The notes: generated by a model from the sequence alone, not told the origin. DNA of 23,465 bases from Acetobacteraceae bacterium (GCA_947379865.1 CANCOY010000060.1:1-23465), one strand, 5' to 3'; numbered from the stretch's first letter, positions 7,982-16,356 are shown. Program-made: numbers and translations.

Positions 7982-8060
7982 CCATCCTTGCGGAGGTATC
8001 TGAGGAGAGCACAGGTTTAGATAAGGTTAATTTCCACCCACGCGCAGGTTTATTTGTTTC

Positions 8061-9227
8061 TCACGCGGCGCGCGCCAGCGTGCGTTCCACCAGCCGGGCA
8101 AAGAACGAGGCGCCAACAGGCAGGGCCGCGTCGTTGAAGTCATAGCGCGGGTTGTGAACCATGGCGCTGTCCTCGCCATTGCCCAGGAACACATAGGCGC
8201 CGGGCATGGCCTCCAGCATGAAGGCGAAATCTTCCGAGCCCATGGTGCGGAAACCATTGGCATGGACATTGGCATCGCCCACCACGTCGCGCATGGCCTC
8301 TGCCACCACGTCCACATGGTGCGGGTCGTTCACCAAAGCGGGATAGATCAGCTTGTAGTCGACGGTGGCGGTGCAGCCCATGGCGGCGGCGATGCCCGTC
8401 ACGATGCGGTGCATGCCGGCATTGAGGGCGCCATCGACCCTCGACGAGAAGGCCCGGGCGGTGCCAGCGATGGTGCAGCTGTCGGGGATCACATTGAAGG
8501 CGTCGCCCGCATGGATGGAGGCGACCGTCAGCACGGCCTCGTCTTCGGGATTGGTTTCGCGGCTGACCAGGGTCTGCAAGGCGGTGACGATCTGGGCGGC
8601 GCAGACAATGGGGTCAACGCCGGTGTGGGGCATGGCGCCATGGGTGCCCTTGCCGGTAACGACGATCTGGAAGGTGGCGCTCGACGCCATCATGGCACCC
8701 GGCCGCACCGAGAACTGGCCCACGGGCAGGCGCGGCATGTTGTGCAGGCCATAGACCGCATCCACGGGGAAGCGCTGGAACAGGCCATCGTCGATCATCT
8801 TCTTGGCGCCGCCATAGCCTTCCTCGGCCGGCTGGAAGATGAAGTGGACGGTGCCATCGAAATTGCGCGTCTCGGCCAGATATTTGGCGGCGCCCAGCAG
8901 CACGGCGGTGTGGCCATCATGGCCACAGGCATGCATGCGTCCGGCATGGGTGGAGCAATGGGCAAAGGTATTGGCTTCCTGCACCGGCAGCGCGTCCATA
9001 TCGGCGCGCAGGCCAATGGCGCCGCTCCCTGTGCCCACCTTCAGGGTGCCGACCACGCCGGTCTTGCCGAGGCCCCGGTGCACCTCGATGCCAAAGGCGG
9101 CGAGTTGGCTTGCCACCACTTCGGCGGTGCGCACCTCCTCAAAGGCGGTTTCGGGATGGGCGTGGATGTCGTGGCGCCAGGCGGTCATCTCGTCGGTGAG
9201 CGCGGCGATACGGTTGATGACGGGCAT
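8061..9227 (-). CDS. M20-family metal-dependent amidohydrolase (hippurate/N-acyl-amino-acid hydrolase type)
   Basis: 388 residues, the normal length. These enzymes hydrolyse N-acyl or N-aroyl amino acids in the cytoplasm using a pair of metal ions. Visible motifs are WRHDIHAHPE near residue 17, GLRADMDALPV (72-82), ACGHDGH with metal ligands C101 and H103, FQPAEEG with general base/ligand E135-E136, GLHNMP with H162, the dimerisation-domain GKGTHGAMPH, and MGSEDFAFM plus VHNPRYDFND near the C-terminus, supplying the last His. All catalytic residues are present. ATG start with GGGAGG about 8 nt upstream. It is divergent from oligoendopeptidase F; its 3' end lies 79 nt from FecR paralog 3, downstream on the same strand. 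The exact substrate cannot be read from sequence. Confidence 0.93.
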   Translation of the reverse strand: MPVINRIAALTDEMTAWRHDIHAHPETAFEEVRTAEVVASQLAAFGIEVHRGLGKTGVVGTLKVGTGSGAIGLRADMDALPVQEANTFAHCSTHAGRMHACGHDGHTAVLLGAAKYLAETRNFDGTVHFIFQPAEEGYGGAKKMIDDGLFQRFPVDAVYGLHNMPRLPVGQFSVRPGAMMASSATFQIVVTGKGTHGAMPHTGVDPIVCAAQIVTALQTLVSRETNPEDEAVLTVASIHAGDAFNVIPDSCTIAGTARAFSSRVDGALNAGMHRIVTGIAAAMGCTATVDYKLIYPALVNDPHHVDVVAEAMRDVVGDANVHANGFRTMGSEDFAFMLEAMPGAYVFLGNGEDSAMVHNPRYDFNDAALPVGASFFARLVERTLARAA

Positions 9228-9250
9228 GGCTTTTCCTCCCTGGGGGTTTT

Positions 9251-9319
9251 GCCAAGCCTATCATGGCGGGATCGGGGGTAAAGCCCGGTGGCGGCTTGGC
9301 GCGGGGCGGTCGCCGCCCC
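9251..9319. promoter_or_regulatory. Structured divergent intergenic region with two inverted repeats
   Basis: Between the divergent amidohydrolase and oligoendopeptidase genes (124 nt) lie two perfect inverted repeats: GCCAAGCC (9251-9258) with GGCTTGGC (9293-9300), and GGGGCGG (9303-9309) with CCGCCCC (9313-9319) around a 3-nt loop. The promoters for both genes must lie here. The repeats may be operator sites or leader-RNA structures; I see no family-specific riboswitch pattern. Confidence 0.35.
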
Positions 9320-9351
9320 ATATTCACCGGGCAACACAAGTGGAGGTCGAG

Positions 9352-11124
9352 ATGAGTGGTGAGGCGCTGGGCACATTGCCCGAATGGGATCTGGCCGACC
9401 TTTATCCGGGCATGGACGCGCCCGAACTCACCCGCGATCTCGCCAGCGCCGAAGCCCGCTCCCGCGCCTTCGAGGCCGCCTATGACGGCAAGGTCGCCGG
9501 CCTCGACGGCACCAGCCTGGGCGCAGCCCTTGCCGAATATGAACAGATCCAGGAACTGCTGGGCCGCATTGGCTCCTATTCCGGGTTGATCTATGCCGCC
9601 GACATGTCGGACCCGCGCATCGGCCAGTTCCACCAGACCATGCAGGAGCGGATGACGGATATCTCCAGTCATCTGATTTTCTTCACGCTGGAGTTGAACC
9701 GCCTCGACGATGCGGCCCTGGCCGAGAAGATGCTGGCGCCGCGCCTTGCCCATTATGGCCCATGGCTGCGCGACCTGCGGGTCTTCCGCCCCTATCAGCT
9801 GTCGGACGAGCTTGAAAAGCTGCTGCACGACAAATACGTCTCTGGCCGCGCCGCCTGGACCCGCCTCTATGACGAGACCATGGCCAGCCTGCGCTTTCCC
9901 TTTGATGGCCGCGAGCTGACCAGTGCCGAGGCGCTGAACCTGCTGTCGGACCGCGACCCCGAGGTGCGCCGCCGGGCGGCTGCCAGCCTGACCCAGGTCT
10001 TTGCCGCCAACATCCGCCTCTTTGCCCTCGTTACCAACACCCTGGCCAAGGACAAGGAGATCGAGGACCGCTGGCGCAAATATCCCGATCCCGCCACGCC
10101 GCGCCACCTTTCCAACCAGGTAGAGCCAGAGGTTGTGGCGGCCCTGGCCGGTGCCGTGCGCGACGCCTATCCCCGCCTGTCGCACCGCTATTACCGCCTC
10201 AAGGCCAAGTGGCTGGGCATGGACAAGCTGAACTTCTGGGATCGCAACGCGCCCCTGCCGGCCGACCTTGACCGCAGCATTCCCTGGGACGAGGCGCGGC
10301 GCACGGTGCTGGAGGCCTATGGTGCCTTCTCGCCCGATCTGGCGGCCATTGGCCAGCGCTTTTTCGACAATGCCTGGATCGACGCGCCGGTGAAGCCCGG
10401 CAAGTCGCCCGGCGCCTTTGCCCATCCCTGCGTGCCCTCGGTCCATCCCTATCTGCTGGTGAACTATCAGGGCAAGACGCGGGACGTGATGACGCTGGCC
10501 CACGAACTGGGCCATGGCGTGCACCAGGTGCTGGCGGGCGCCCAGGGCACCCTGATGTCCGACACGCCCCTGACCCTGGCCGAGACCGCCAGCGTCTTTG
10601 GCGAAATGCTCACCTTCAAGGCCCTGCTTGCCGCCGAACACGACCCCGTGCGCCGCCGCCTGCTGATCGCCTCCAAGGTGGAGGACATGCTGAACACCGT
10701 GGTCCGCCAGACCGCCTTTTACGAGTTCGAGTGCCGCGTCCACGCCGCCCGCCGCGAGGCGGAGCTGACGCCCGAGGCGCTCGGTGAGATCTGGCTGGCG
10801 GTGCAGCGCGAAAGCCTGGGGCCGGGGATCGAGCTGAGCGAGGGCTATGAGCACTATTGGTCCTACATCCCGCACTTCATCCATTCGCCGTTCTATGTCT
10901 ATGCCTATGCCTTTGGCGATTGCCTGGTGAACTCGCTTTATGCGGTTTACGAGGGGGCGGCGCCGGGCTTCCAGCAGAAGTACCTCGACATGCTCAGGGC
11001 TGGCGGCACCCTGCGGCACAAGGAATTGCTGGCGCCCTTCAACCTCGACGCCAGCGACCCGGCCTTCTGGCAGAAGGGGCTGGGCGTGATCGAAGGGCTG
11101 ATCGACCAGCTTGAGGCTGATTGA
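9352..11124 (+). CDS. pepF: M3-family oligoendopeptidase F
   Basis: 590 residues, typical of PepF-type zinc oligopeptidases that degrade short peptides in the cytoplasm. The zinc motif AHELGHGVHQ places H384, E385 and H388, with E411 in LAETASVFGE as the likely third ligand. The downstream helix LNTVVRQTAFYEFECRVH and the tail SPFYVYAYAFGDCLVNSLYA carry the conserved substrate-binding aromatics. The N-terminal oligoendopeptidase domain (about residues 115-180: YSGLIYAADMSD onwards) is intact. The frame is open further upstream to 8839, overlapping the divergent gene, but the ATG at 9352 has GGAGG 5 nt before it and starts the family's usual N-terminus (LPEWDLADLYPG). The next gene begins 4 nt after its stop, implying translational coupling. 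Confidence 0.93.
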   Translation: MSGEALGTLPEWDLADLYPGMDAPELTRDLASAEARSRAFEAAYDGKVAGLDGTSLGAALAEYEQIQELLGRIGSYSGLIYAADMSDPRIGQFHQTMQERMTDISSHLIFFTLELNRLDDAALAEKMLAPRLAHYGPWLRDLRVFRPYQLSDELEKLLHDKYVSGRAAWTRLYDETMASLRFPFDGRELTSAEALNLLSDRDPEVRRRAAASLTQVFAANIRLFALVTNTLAKDKEIEDRWRKYPDPATPRHLSNQVEPEVVAALAGAVRDAYPRLSHRYYRLKAKWLGMDKLNFWDRNAPLPADLDRSIPWDEARRTVLEAYGAFSPDLAAIGQRFFDNAWIDAPVKPGKSPGAFAHPCVPSVHPYLLVNYQGKTRDVMTLAHELGHGVHQVLAGAQGTLMSDTPLTLAETASVFGEMLTFKALLAAEHDPVRRRLLIASKVEDMLNTVVRQTAFYEFECRVHAARREAELTPEALGEIWLAVQRESLGPGIELSEGYEHYWSYIPHFIHSPFYVYAYAFGDCLVNSLYAVYEGAAPGFQQKYLDMLRAGGTLRHKELLAPFNLDASDPAFWQKGLGVIEGLIDQLEAD

Positions 11125-11128
11125 GGCC

Positions 11129-12478
11129 ATGGCACAGAACGAGGACGACCGGCTCACGGGCCGGCTCAGCCGCTATGCCCGCGTCTCCACCGCCGTGGGC
11201 GGCATTGCGGCCCGCGCCGTGGGTGAGCGCTATCTGGGGATGACCGCCGACCCCGCCCGCAGTGCGGCGGAACTGCGCAAGGCGCTGGGCGGCCTCAAGG
11301 GGCCTTTGATGAAGGTGGCGCAGATCCTGGCAACGATTCCCGAGGCCATGCCCCAGGAATATGTGCAGGAACTCTCTCAGTTACAGTCCAACGCGCCCGC
11401 CATGGGCTGGCCCTTTGTGCGCCGTCGCATGATGACGGAACTGGGGGCCGACTGGCAAAGCCGCTTTGGCACGTTCGAGCGCGAGGCGGTGGCGGCGGCC
11501 TCGCTTGGCCAGGTGCACCGCGCCACCACCACCGAGGGCGCGCCGCTGGCGGTCAAGCTGCAATATCCCGACATGCAGTCGGCGGTGGAGGCCGACCTCA
11601 ACCAGCTGAAGGTGATTTTTGGCATTCACCGGCGCATGGACCGCAGCATCGACACCAGCGACATGCACGCCGAAATCGCCGCCCGCCTGCGCGAGGAACT
11701 GGACTATGCCCGGGAAGCCCGGCACATGGCCCTTTATTCCCGCATCTTCCGCGACGAGCCGGGCATCCGGGTTCCAGACGTGGTCGCCACCCTCTCCACC
11801 CCGCGCCTGCTGAGCATGACATGGCTGGAGGGCCGGCCGCTGCTGGACTTCACCACGGCGCCGCTGGAATTGCGCAATACAATTGCCCGCAACATGTTCC
11901 GCGCCTGGTGGGCGCCCTTTACCGGACATGGCGTGATCCACGGCGATCCGCATCTGGGCAATTACACGGTGCGGCCAGAGGGCGGCATCAACCTGCTGGA
12001 CTTTGGCTGCATCCGCATCTTCCCGCCGCGCTTTGTGGGTGGCGTGGTGGATCTCTATCGGGCGCTCTTGAAGAACGACGATGCCCTGGCCGTCCATGCC
12101 TATGAATCCTGGGGCTTTACCAACCTCACGAAAGAGGTGGTGGAGACCCTGAACATCTGGGCGCGCTTCATCTATGCGCCCATGCTGGATGACCGCACCC
12201 GCAGCGTCTCTGATGGCGAGCGGCCGGGCGATTATGGCCGCAAGCCCGCTTTGCATGTGCGCGAACGCCTGCAACAGCTTGGCCCCGTGAAGCCGCCGCG
12301 CGAATTCGTCTTCATGGACCGCGCCGCCATCGGCCTTGGTTCGGTCTTCCTGCATCTCGGCGCCGAGTTGAACTGGCACGACATCTTCAACCAGAATCTG
12401 GTCGATTTCGAAACCGGGGCGCTGGCCGCGCGCCAGGCGGCCGCCCTGGAGGCCGAGGGCCTGGCCCGGCCGGACTGA
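11129..12478 (+). CDS. ABC1/AarF/UbiB-family kinase-like protein
   Basis: 449 residues. ABC1 proteins are atypical kinase-fold ATPases; the best known (UbiB/Coq8) support ubiquinone synthesis. The sequence shows the N-terminal family extension with KVAQ (62-65) at the usual KxGQ site, the Ala-rich nucleotide loop AAASLGQVH (122-130) that replaces the P-loop, the lysine in VKLQYP (K143), ELDYAREA (190-197), the catalytic-type loop HGDPHLGNY (271-279) and LLDFGCIRIF with D291. All hallmark residues are present except Gly to Ala in KxGQ. I chose ATG 11129 over the in-frame TTG 11111, which overlaps the preceding gene. It sits between a peptidase and a thioesterase, not ubiquinone genes, so I give no ubi symbol. 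Confidence 0.88.
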   Translation: MAQNEDDRLTGRLSRYARVSTAVGGIAARAVGERYLGMTADPARSAAELRKALGGLKGPLMKVAQILATIPEAMPQEYVQELSQLQSNAPAMGWPFVRRRMMTELGADWQSRFGTFEREAVAAASLGQVHRATTTEGAPLAVKLQYPDMQSAVEADLNQLKVIFGIHRRMDRSIDTSDMHAEIAARLREELDYAREARHMALYSRIFRDEPGIRVPDVVATLSTPRLLSMTWLEGRPLLDFTTAPLELRNTIARNMFRAWWAPFTGHGVIHGDPHLGNYTVRPEGGINLLDFGCIRIFPPRFVGGVVDLYRALLKNDDALAVHAYESWGFTNLTKEVVETLNIWARFIYAPMLDDRTRSVSDGERPGDYGRKPALHVRERLQQLGPVKPPREFVFMDRAAIGLGSVFLHLGAELNWHDIFNQNLVDFETGALAARQAAALEAEGLARPD

Positions 12479-12528
12479 CGGCTTTGCATCGCCCTGTCCC
12501 TCAGCTAAGGGAGGGGCAGGAGGTGCCC

Positions 12529-12975
12529 ATGACCGATGACCTGACCGAGGCCCAGGGTGGCCAGATCCCGCCCGGCTTTGCCAATATGAACTGGACCCAT
12601 GGCTTTGGCCGCTCGGTGGGGCCGCTGTTCGAGCGGGTCGAGGGCCTGTCCTATGTCCGCGCCTTCCGGGTCTCGGACCATCACACCAATGGCATGATGA
12701 ATTGCCACGGCGGCATGCTGATGGCCTTTGCCGACGTTGCTTTTGGCCATGTGGTATCGCTGCGGGCGGGTGGCCGCTTCTGGGTGACGGTGCGCCTCCT
12801 CACCGATTTCCTGTCGGCCGCGCGCCTGGGGGACTGGGTGGAGGGAACCGGCGAACTGGTGGGGCGCGAGGGTGATCTATATGTGGTCCAGGGCCGTATC
12901 TGGTGCGGCGAGCGGACCATCCTGACCGGCACCGGCACGTTCAAGACGCTCGACGACCCGCGGATCGGGGGCTGA
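12529..12975 (+). CDS. Hotdog-fold thioesterase, PaaI type
   Basis: 148 residues. PaaI-type hotdog proteins hydrolyse acyl- or aryl-CoA thioesters as dimers or tetramers. The motif NCHGGMLMAFADVAFG (58-73) has the expected Asn, HGG and Asp69 on the central helix, followed by beta-strands (FWVTVRLLTDFLSAARLGDW and VQGRIWCGERTILTGTGTF). The ATG at 12529 is preceded by AGGAGG; the in-frame TTG at 12484 would only add a non-conserved extension. It is third in the operon with the peptidase and ABC1 genes, 50 nt after the latter. Physiological substrate unknown. Confidence 0.88.
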   Translation: MTDDLTEAQGGQIPPGFANMNWTHGFGRSVGPLFERVEGLSYVRAFRVSDHHTNGMMNCHGGMLMAFADVAFGHVVSLRAGGRFWVTVRLLTDFLSAARLGDWVEGTGELVGREGDLYVVQGRIWCGERTILTGTGTFKTLDDPRIGG

Positions 12976-13023
12976 GCGGCGGAAAAGCTGGCCGGCTCTG
13001 TACCATTTGCCGCATGGTCAATC

Positions 13024-13051
13024 TTGATAGGGGCTGATCTTCGGCTATAGT
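13024..13051 (+). promoter_or_regulatory. Sigma-70-type promoter for the cytochrome oxidase IV/pnt genes
   Basis: TTGATA (13024-13029) and TATAGT (13046-13051) are separated by 16 nt, a good housekeeping promoter match, 38 nt upstream of the small oxidase-subunit ATG. The gap after the thioesterase gene shows no other clear signal. Confidence 0.6.
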
Positions 13052-13089
13052 GCGGCCTCGTTTACAGCACGTTCCCAGAGGCACGAACC

Positions 13090-13203
13090 ATGGAAATCAG
13101 CGCGCAGCGTCACACTTACGATGGCTTCATGCGTTTCACGAAGCTTGGCATTGCCGGCACGGTGCTTGTGGTTGCGCTGCTGCTCTGGATTTATCTCCCC
13201 TGA
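13090..13203 (+). CDS. aa3-type cytochrome c oxidase subunit IV (short alphaproteobacterial form)
   Basis: A 37-residue protein beginning MEISAQRHTYDGFMRF and ending LLLWIYLP: a short polar N-terminus followed by one transmembrane helix (about residues 18-36). This is the pattern of the short bacterial subunit IV of aa3-type cytochrome c oxidase, a single-helix accessory subunit in the inner membrane. In many alphaproteobacteria it lies just upstream of the transhydrogenase genes, as here, rather than with the other oxidase genes. The promoter at 13024-13051 is correctly placed. Its size makes it easy to miss. Confidence 0.8.
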   Translation: MEISAQRHTYDGFMRFTKLGIAGTVLVVALLLWIYLP

Positions 13204-13264
13204 TCAGGGGCTAGGAACCGATCCTGCGGGCCGGCTAACGGTCGCAGCAGATCTTGAGGGGGGA

Positions 13265-13280
13265 GGGGCCATGCGGCCCC
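13265..13280 (+). other. Hairpin in the leader between the oxidase subunit IV gene and pntAA
   Basis: GGGGCC (13265-13270) and GGCCCC (13275-13280) form a 6-bp GC stem with loop ATGC in the 131-nt gap. No U-tract follows, so it is not a standard terminator; it could slow polymerase or set an mRNA processing end that lets pnt be expressed separately from the upstream gene. Confidence 0.3.
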
Positions 13281-13334
13281 GGCCCGGTGCCCGCGCAGGG
13301 CTTCCGGGCGGACAGGAAGCGGGGACCCGTATCC

Positions 13335-14483
13335 ATGAAGATCGCTATTCCCAAGGAACGCCGCCCAGGCGAGAAGCGCGTGGCTGCGACGCCGGAAACG
13401 GTGAAGAAGCTGGTGGCGCTGGGCGCCGAGGTGGTCGTTGAGGCTGGCGCCGGCCTGCTGGCGGCCATCCAGGACGATGACTACAAGACGGCGGGTGCCA
13501 GCCTTGCGGCCGATCCGGCCAGCACGCTGGGCAGCGCCGACGTGGTCTTCAAGGTGCAGCGCCCGATGACTGCTGCCGAGGGCCATGATGAGCTGGCCCT
13601 GATGCGCCGCGGCACCATGCTGGTGGCCATGCTGGCGCCTTATGCCGACCGCCAGGGCGTGGACGCCTATGCGGCGGCGGGCATTGATGCCTTTGCCATG
13701 GAATTCATGCCGCGCATTTCGCGCGCGCAGAGCATGGACGTGCTGTCGAGCCAGGCGAATCTGGCCGGCTATCGCGCCGTGATCGATGCGGCGGCCGAGT
13801 TTGGCCGCGCCTTCCCCATGATGATGACGGCGGCTGGCACCGTGGCGCCGGCCCGTGTGATGATCATGGGCGTGGGCGTTGCCGGCCTCCAGGCCATCGC
13901 CACCGCGCGCCGCCTGGGCGCCATCGTCTCGGCGACCGACGTGCGGTCGGCCACCCGCGAGCAGGTTCAGAGCCTGGGCGGCACCTTTGTGTTTGTCGAC
14001 GACGAGGAGGCCCGTCAGGCCGAGACGTCGGGCGGCTATGCCAAGGAGATGAGTGCGGCCTACAAGCAAAAGCAGGCCGAACTGATCGCCACCACCCTGA
14101 AGAAGCAGGACATTGCCATCACCACCGCGCTGATCCCCGGTCGCCCCGCGCCCGTGCTGATCACCGAGGAGATGGTCAAGACCATGCGTCCGGGGTCGGT
14201 GATCGTCGATCTGGCGGTGGAACAGGGCGGCAACTGCCCGCTTTCGCGCCCGGGCGAAGTGGTTGAGGCTTATGGCGTCAAGATTGTCGGCCATCTCAAC
14301 GTGCCCAGCCGCATCGCGGTGGACGCGGCAGCGCTTTATTCCAAGAACCTGCTGAACTTCATCACGCCCCTGATCGACAAGGGCACGAAGCAGCTTGCCA
14401 TCGACTGGGACGACGAAATCGTCAAGGGCGTTGCCCTGACGCGTGGCGGTGCAGTCGTCCATCCGGCCCTTAAGGCCTCGTAG
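13335..14483 (+). CDS. pntAA: NAD(P) transhydrogenase subunit alpha part 1 (NAD-binding, domain I)
   Basis: 382 residues, soluble. It forms domain I of the proton-translocating transhydrogenase, which transfers hydride from NADH to NADP+ using the proton gradient. It starts MKIAIPKERRPGEKRVAATP, carries MPRISRAQSMDVLSSQANLA (about 125-144) as in the R. rubrum protein, the Rossmann motif GVGVAGLQA (179-187) and D202 to bind the adenosine ribose of NAD, and the mobile-loop region near 220-245 (KEMSAAYKQKQ). The ATG at 13335 begins the conserved N-terminus; the frame is open upstream but unconserved. The alpha chain is split after this domain, so the membrane part is the separate next gene, 12 nt on. 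Confidence 0.95.
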   Translation: MKIAIPKERRPGEKRVAATPETVKKLVALGAEVVVEAGAGLLAAIQDDDYKTAGASLAADPASTLGSADVVFKVQRPMTAAEGHDELALMRRGTMLVAMLAPYADRQGVDAYAAAGIDAFAMEFMPRISRAQSMDVLSSQANLAGYRAVIDAAAEFGRAFPMMMTAAGTVAPARVMIMGVGVAGLQAIATARRLGAIVSATDVRSATREQVQSLGGTFVFVDDEEARQAETSGGYAKEMSAAYKQKQAELIATTLKKQDIAITTALIPGRPAPVLITEEMVKTMRPGSVIVDLAVEQGGNCPLSRPGEVVEAYGVKIVGHLNVPSRIAVDAAALYSKNLLNFITPLIDKGTKQLAIDWDDEIVKGVALTRGGAVVHPALKAS

Positions 14484-14495
14484 GGGAAACGCAAA

Positions 14496-14900
14496 ATGCG
14501 CACCTTTGCCCTGATTGCGCTGGCCCTTGCCGGGCTGGCTCTCTCCCACCCCGGTCTTGCCCAGGATCTGGCCCCGGCGCTTGCGCCCGAGGCCCATGGC
14601 GAGATCGATCCGTTCATCTTCCGCCTCGCCATCTTCGTGCTGGCCATCTTTGTTGGCTATTACGTGGTGTGGAGCGTGACGCCTGCCCTGCACACGCCGC
14701 TGATGTCGGTCACCAACGCGATTTCGTCGGTGATCATCGTCGGCGCCCTGCTGGCGCTGGGCAACAAGGACGCGGCGCCGATCAGCCAGGGCTTCGGCTT
14801 CTTCGGTGTGATCCTTGCCGCCATCAACATCTTTGGCGGTTTCGTCGTCACCCGACGAATGCTGGCGATGTACAAGAAGAAACAACCCGTCAAGAAATAA
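14496..14900 (+). CDS. pntAB: NAD(P) transhydrogenase subunit alpha part 2 (membrane, domain IIa)
   Basis: 134 residues. After a signal-like hydrophobic N-terminus (MRTFALIALALAGLALSHPG) come three transmembrane helices: about 46-65 (FIFRLAIFVLAIFVGYYVVW), 76-92 (ISSVIIVGALLALG) and 101-120 (GFGFFGVILAAINIFGGF), ending in the basic tail YKKKQPVKK. It supplies the alpha-side helices of the proton channel. Ribosome site GGGGA about 8 nt before the ATG. It lies between pntAA and pntB with 12 and 10 nt gaps, so the three are co-translated. Confidence 0.93.
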   Translation: MRTFALIALALAGLALSHPGLAQDLAPALAPEAHGEIDPFIFRLAIFVLAIFVGYYVVWSVTPALHTPLMSVTNAISSVIIVGALLALGNKDAAPISQGFGFFGVILAAINIFGGFVVTRRMLAMYKKKQPVKK

Positions 14901-14910
14901 GGGGGACCAC

Positions 14911-16329
14911 ATGGTATCGGCCAATCTCGCGGCCCTGGCCTATCTGGTCTCAGGGATCTGCTTCATCCTCGCCCTGCGTGGTCTCTCGTCGCCCGAGACG
15001 AGCCGCCAGGGTAACACCTTCGGCATGGTCGGCATGGCGATTGCCATTGTTGCGACCGTTGCCAGCCCTGCCGTCACCAGTGCGGGCCAGACGGCCATCG
15101 TGCTGATCCTGGTGGCGCTGGCCATTGGTGGTGCCATCGGCACCGTCACGGCCCAGCGCATCAAGATGACGGACATGCCCCAGCTGGTGGCCTTCTTCCA
15201 CAGCCTGGTCGGCCTTGCCGCCGTGCTGGTGGCAGCCGGCGCCCTCTATACGCCTGATGCCTTTGGCATTCTGGTGGCGGGCAGCACCGACGTCATCAAG
15301 ACCTCGTCCAAGGTCGAGATGGGTCTGGGTGTCGTCATCGGCGCCATCACCTTCTCCGGCTCGGTCATCGCCTTCTCCAAGCTCCAGGGCCTGGTTTCTG
15401 GCGCGCCGGTGGTGTTCCGGGGCCAGCACCTGCTGAACCTGGTGTTCGGCCTGCTGATTCTGGGCCTGCTGGGCTGTTTTGTTGCCACGGGCAGCCAGAA
15501 CATCTTCTGGGCCATGACGGCGCTCGCCTTCCTGATCGGTTTCCTGATCATCATCCCCATCGGCGGCGCGGACATGCCCGTGGTGGTGTCGATGCTCAAC
15601 TCCTATTCGGGCTGGGCAGCGGCGGGCATCGGCTTCACGCTGGAAAACAACGCCCTGATCATCACCGGCGCGCTGGTGGGCTCATCCGGCGCCATCCTCA
15701 GCTACATCATGTGCAAGGGGATGAACCGCTCGTTCTTCAACGTGATCCTGGGTGGTTTTGGCACCGATGCGGCGGGTGCTGCGGCGGGCGGCCCCGTGCT
15801 CGACCGGCCGGTCAAGCAGGGCAGCGCCGAGGATGCGGCCTTCATCATGAAGAATGCCGGCTCCGTCATCATCGTGCCGGGCTATGGCATGGCGGTGGCG
15901 CAGGCACAGCATGCCCTGCGTGAAATGGCCGACAAGCTCAAGGAAAACGGCGTCAAGGTCACCTATGCGATCCATCCGGTCGCCGGCCGCATGCCCGGGC
16001 ACATGAACGTGCTGCTGGCCGAAGCCAATGTGCCCTATGACGAGGTGTTCGAACTGGAGGATATCAACTCCTCCTTCTCGACCACCGACGTGTCGTTCGT
16101 GATTGGCGCCAATGACGTGACCAACCCGGCCGCCAAGACCGACCCCAAGAGCGCCATCTATGGCATGCCGATTCTCGACGTCGAGAAGTCCAACACCGTG
16201 CTGTTCGTCAAGCGCGGCATGGCCTCTGGCTATGCCGGGGTGGAGAACGAGTTGTTCTTCCGCGACAACACCATGATGCTGTTCGCCGACGCCAAGAAGA
16301 TGGTGGAAGAGATCGTCCGCCACCTCTAG
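14911..16329 (+). CDS. pntB: NAD(P) transhydrogenase subunit beta (membrane domain IIb and NADP-binding domain III)
   Basis: 472 residues. Residues 1 to about 270 contain roughly nine transmembrane helices of the proton channel (for example LAYLVSGICFILALRGL and LLNLVFGLLILGLLGCF). Residues about 290-472 are the NADP(H)-binding domain III with GYGMAVAQAQ (324-333), AGRMPGHMNVLLAEA, the GANDVTNPAA loop and KRGMASGYAG. All expected NADP-binding motifs are present. The ATG at 14911 follows GGGGGA closely; the longer in-frame start at 14815 lies inside pntAB. Last gene of the unit, followed by a strong terminator. Confidence 0.95.
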   Translation: MVSANLAALAYLVSGICFILALRGLSSPETSRQGNTFGMVGMAIAIVATVASPAVTSAGQTAIVLILVALAIGGAIGTVTAQRIKMTDMPQLVAFFHSLVGLAAVLVAAGALYTPDAFGILVAGSTDVIKTSSKVEMGLGVVIGAITFSGSVIAFSKLQGLVSGAPVVFRGQHLLNLVFGLLILGLLGCFVATGSQNIFWAMTALAFLIGFLIIIPIGGADMPVVVSMLNSYSGWAAAGIGFTLENNALIITGALVGSSGAILSYIMCKGMNRSFFNVILGGFGTDAAGAAAGGPVLDRPVKQGSAEDAAFIMKNAGSVIIVPGYGMAVAQAQHALREMADKLKENGVKVTYAIHPVAGRMPGHMNVLLAEANVPYDEVFELEDINSSFSTTDVSFVIGANDVTNPAAKTDPKSAIYGMPILDVEKSNTVLFVKRGMASGYAGVENELFFRDNTMMLFADAKKMVEEIVRHL

Positions 16330-16356
16330 GCCGGACGCACCTCACCAGCCAGACAG

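Noticed and set aside
8154..9281. 375-codon plus-strand frame opposite the amidohydrolase
   Set aside because: The minus strand has all M20 catalytic motifs; the plus frame is a Gly/His-rich shadow.
8839..9351. N-terminal extension of PepF from an upstream in-frame start
   Set aside because: It overlaps the divergent amidohydrolase gene, lacks PepF similarity, and the ATG at 9352 has a strong ribosome site.
9139..11157. 672-codon minus-strand frame opposite pepF
   Set aside because: The plus strand encodes an intact M3 peptidase with its zinc motif; the antisense frame has no domain pattern and is a high-GC shadow.
13191..14924. 577-codon minus-strand frame opposite pntAA/pntAB
   Set aside because: His/Arg/Asp-rich shadow of conserved transhydrogenase genes with no recognisable motifs.
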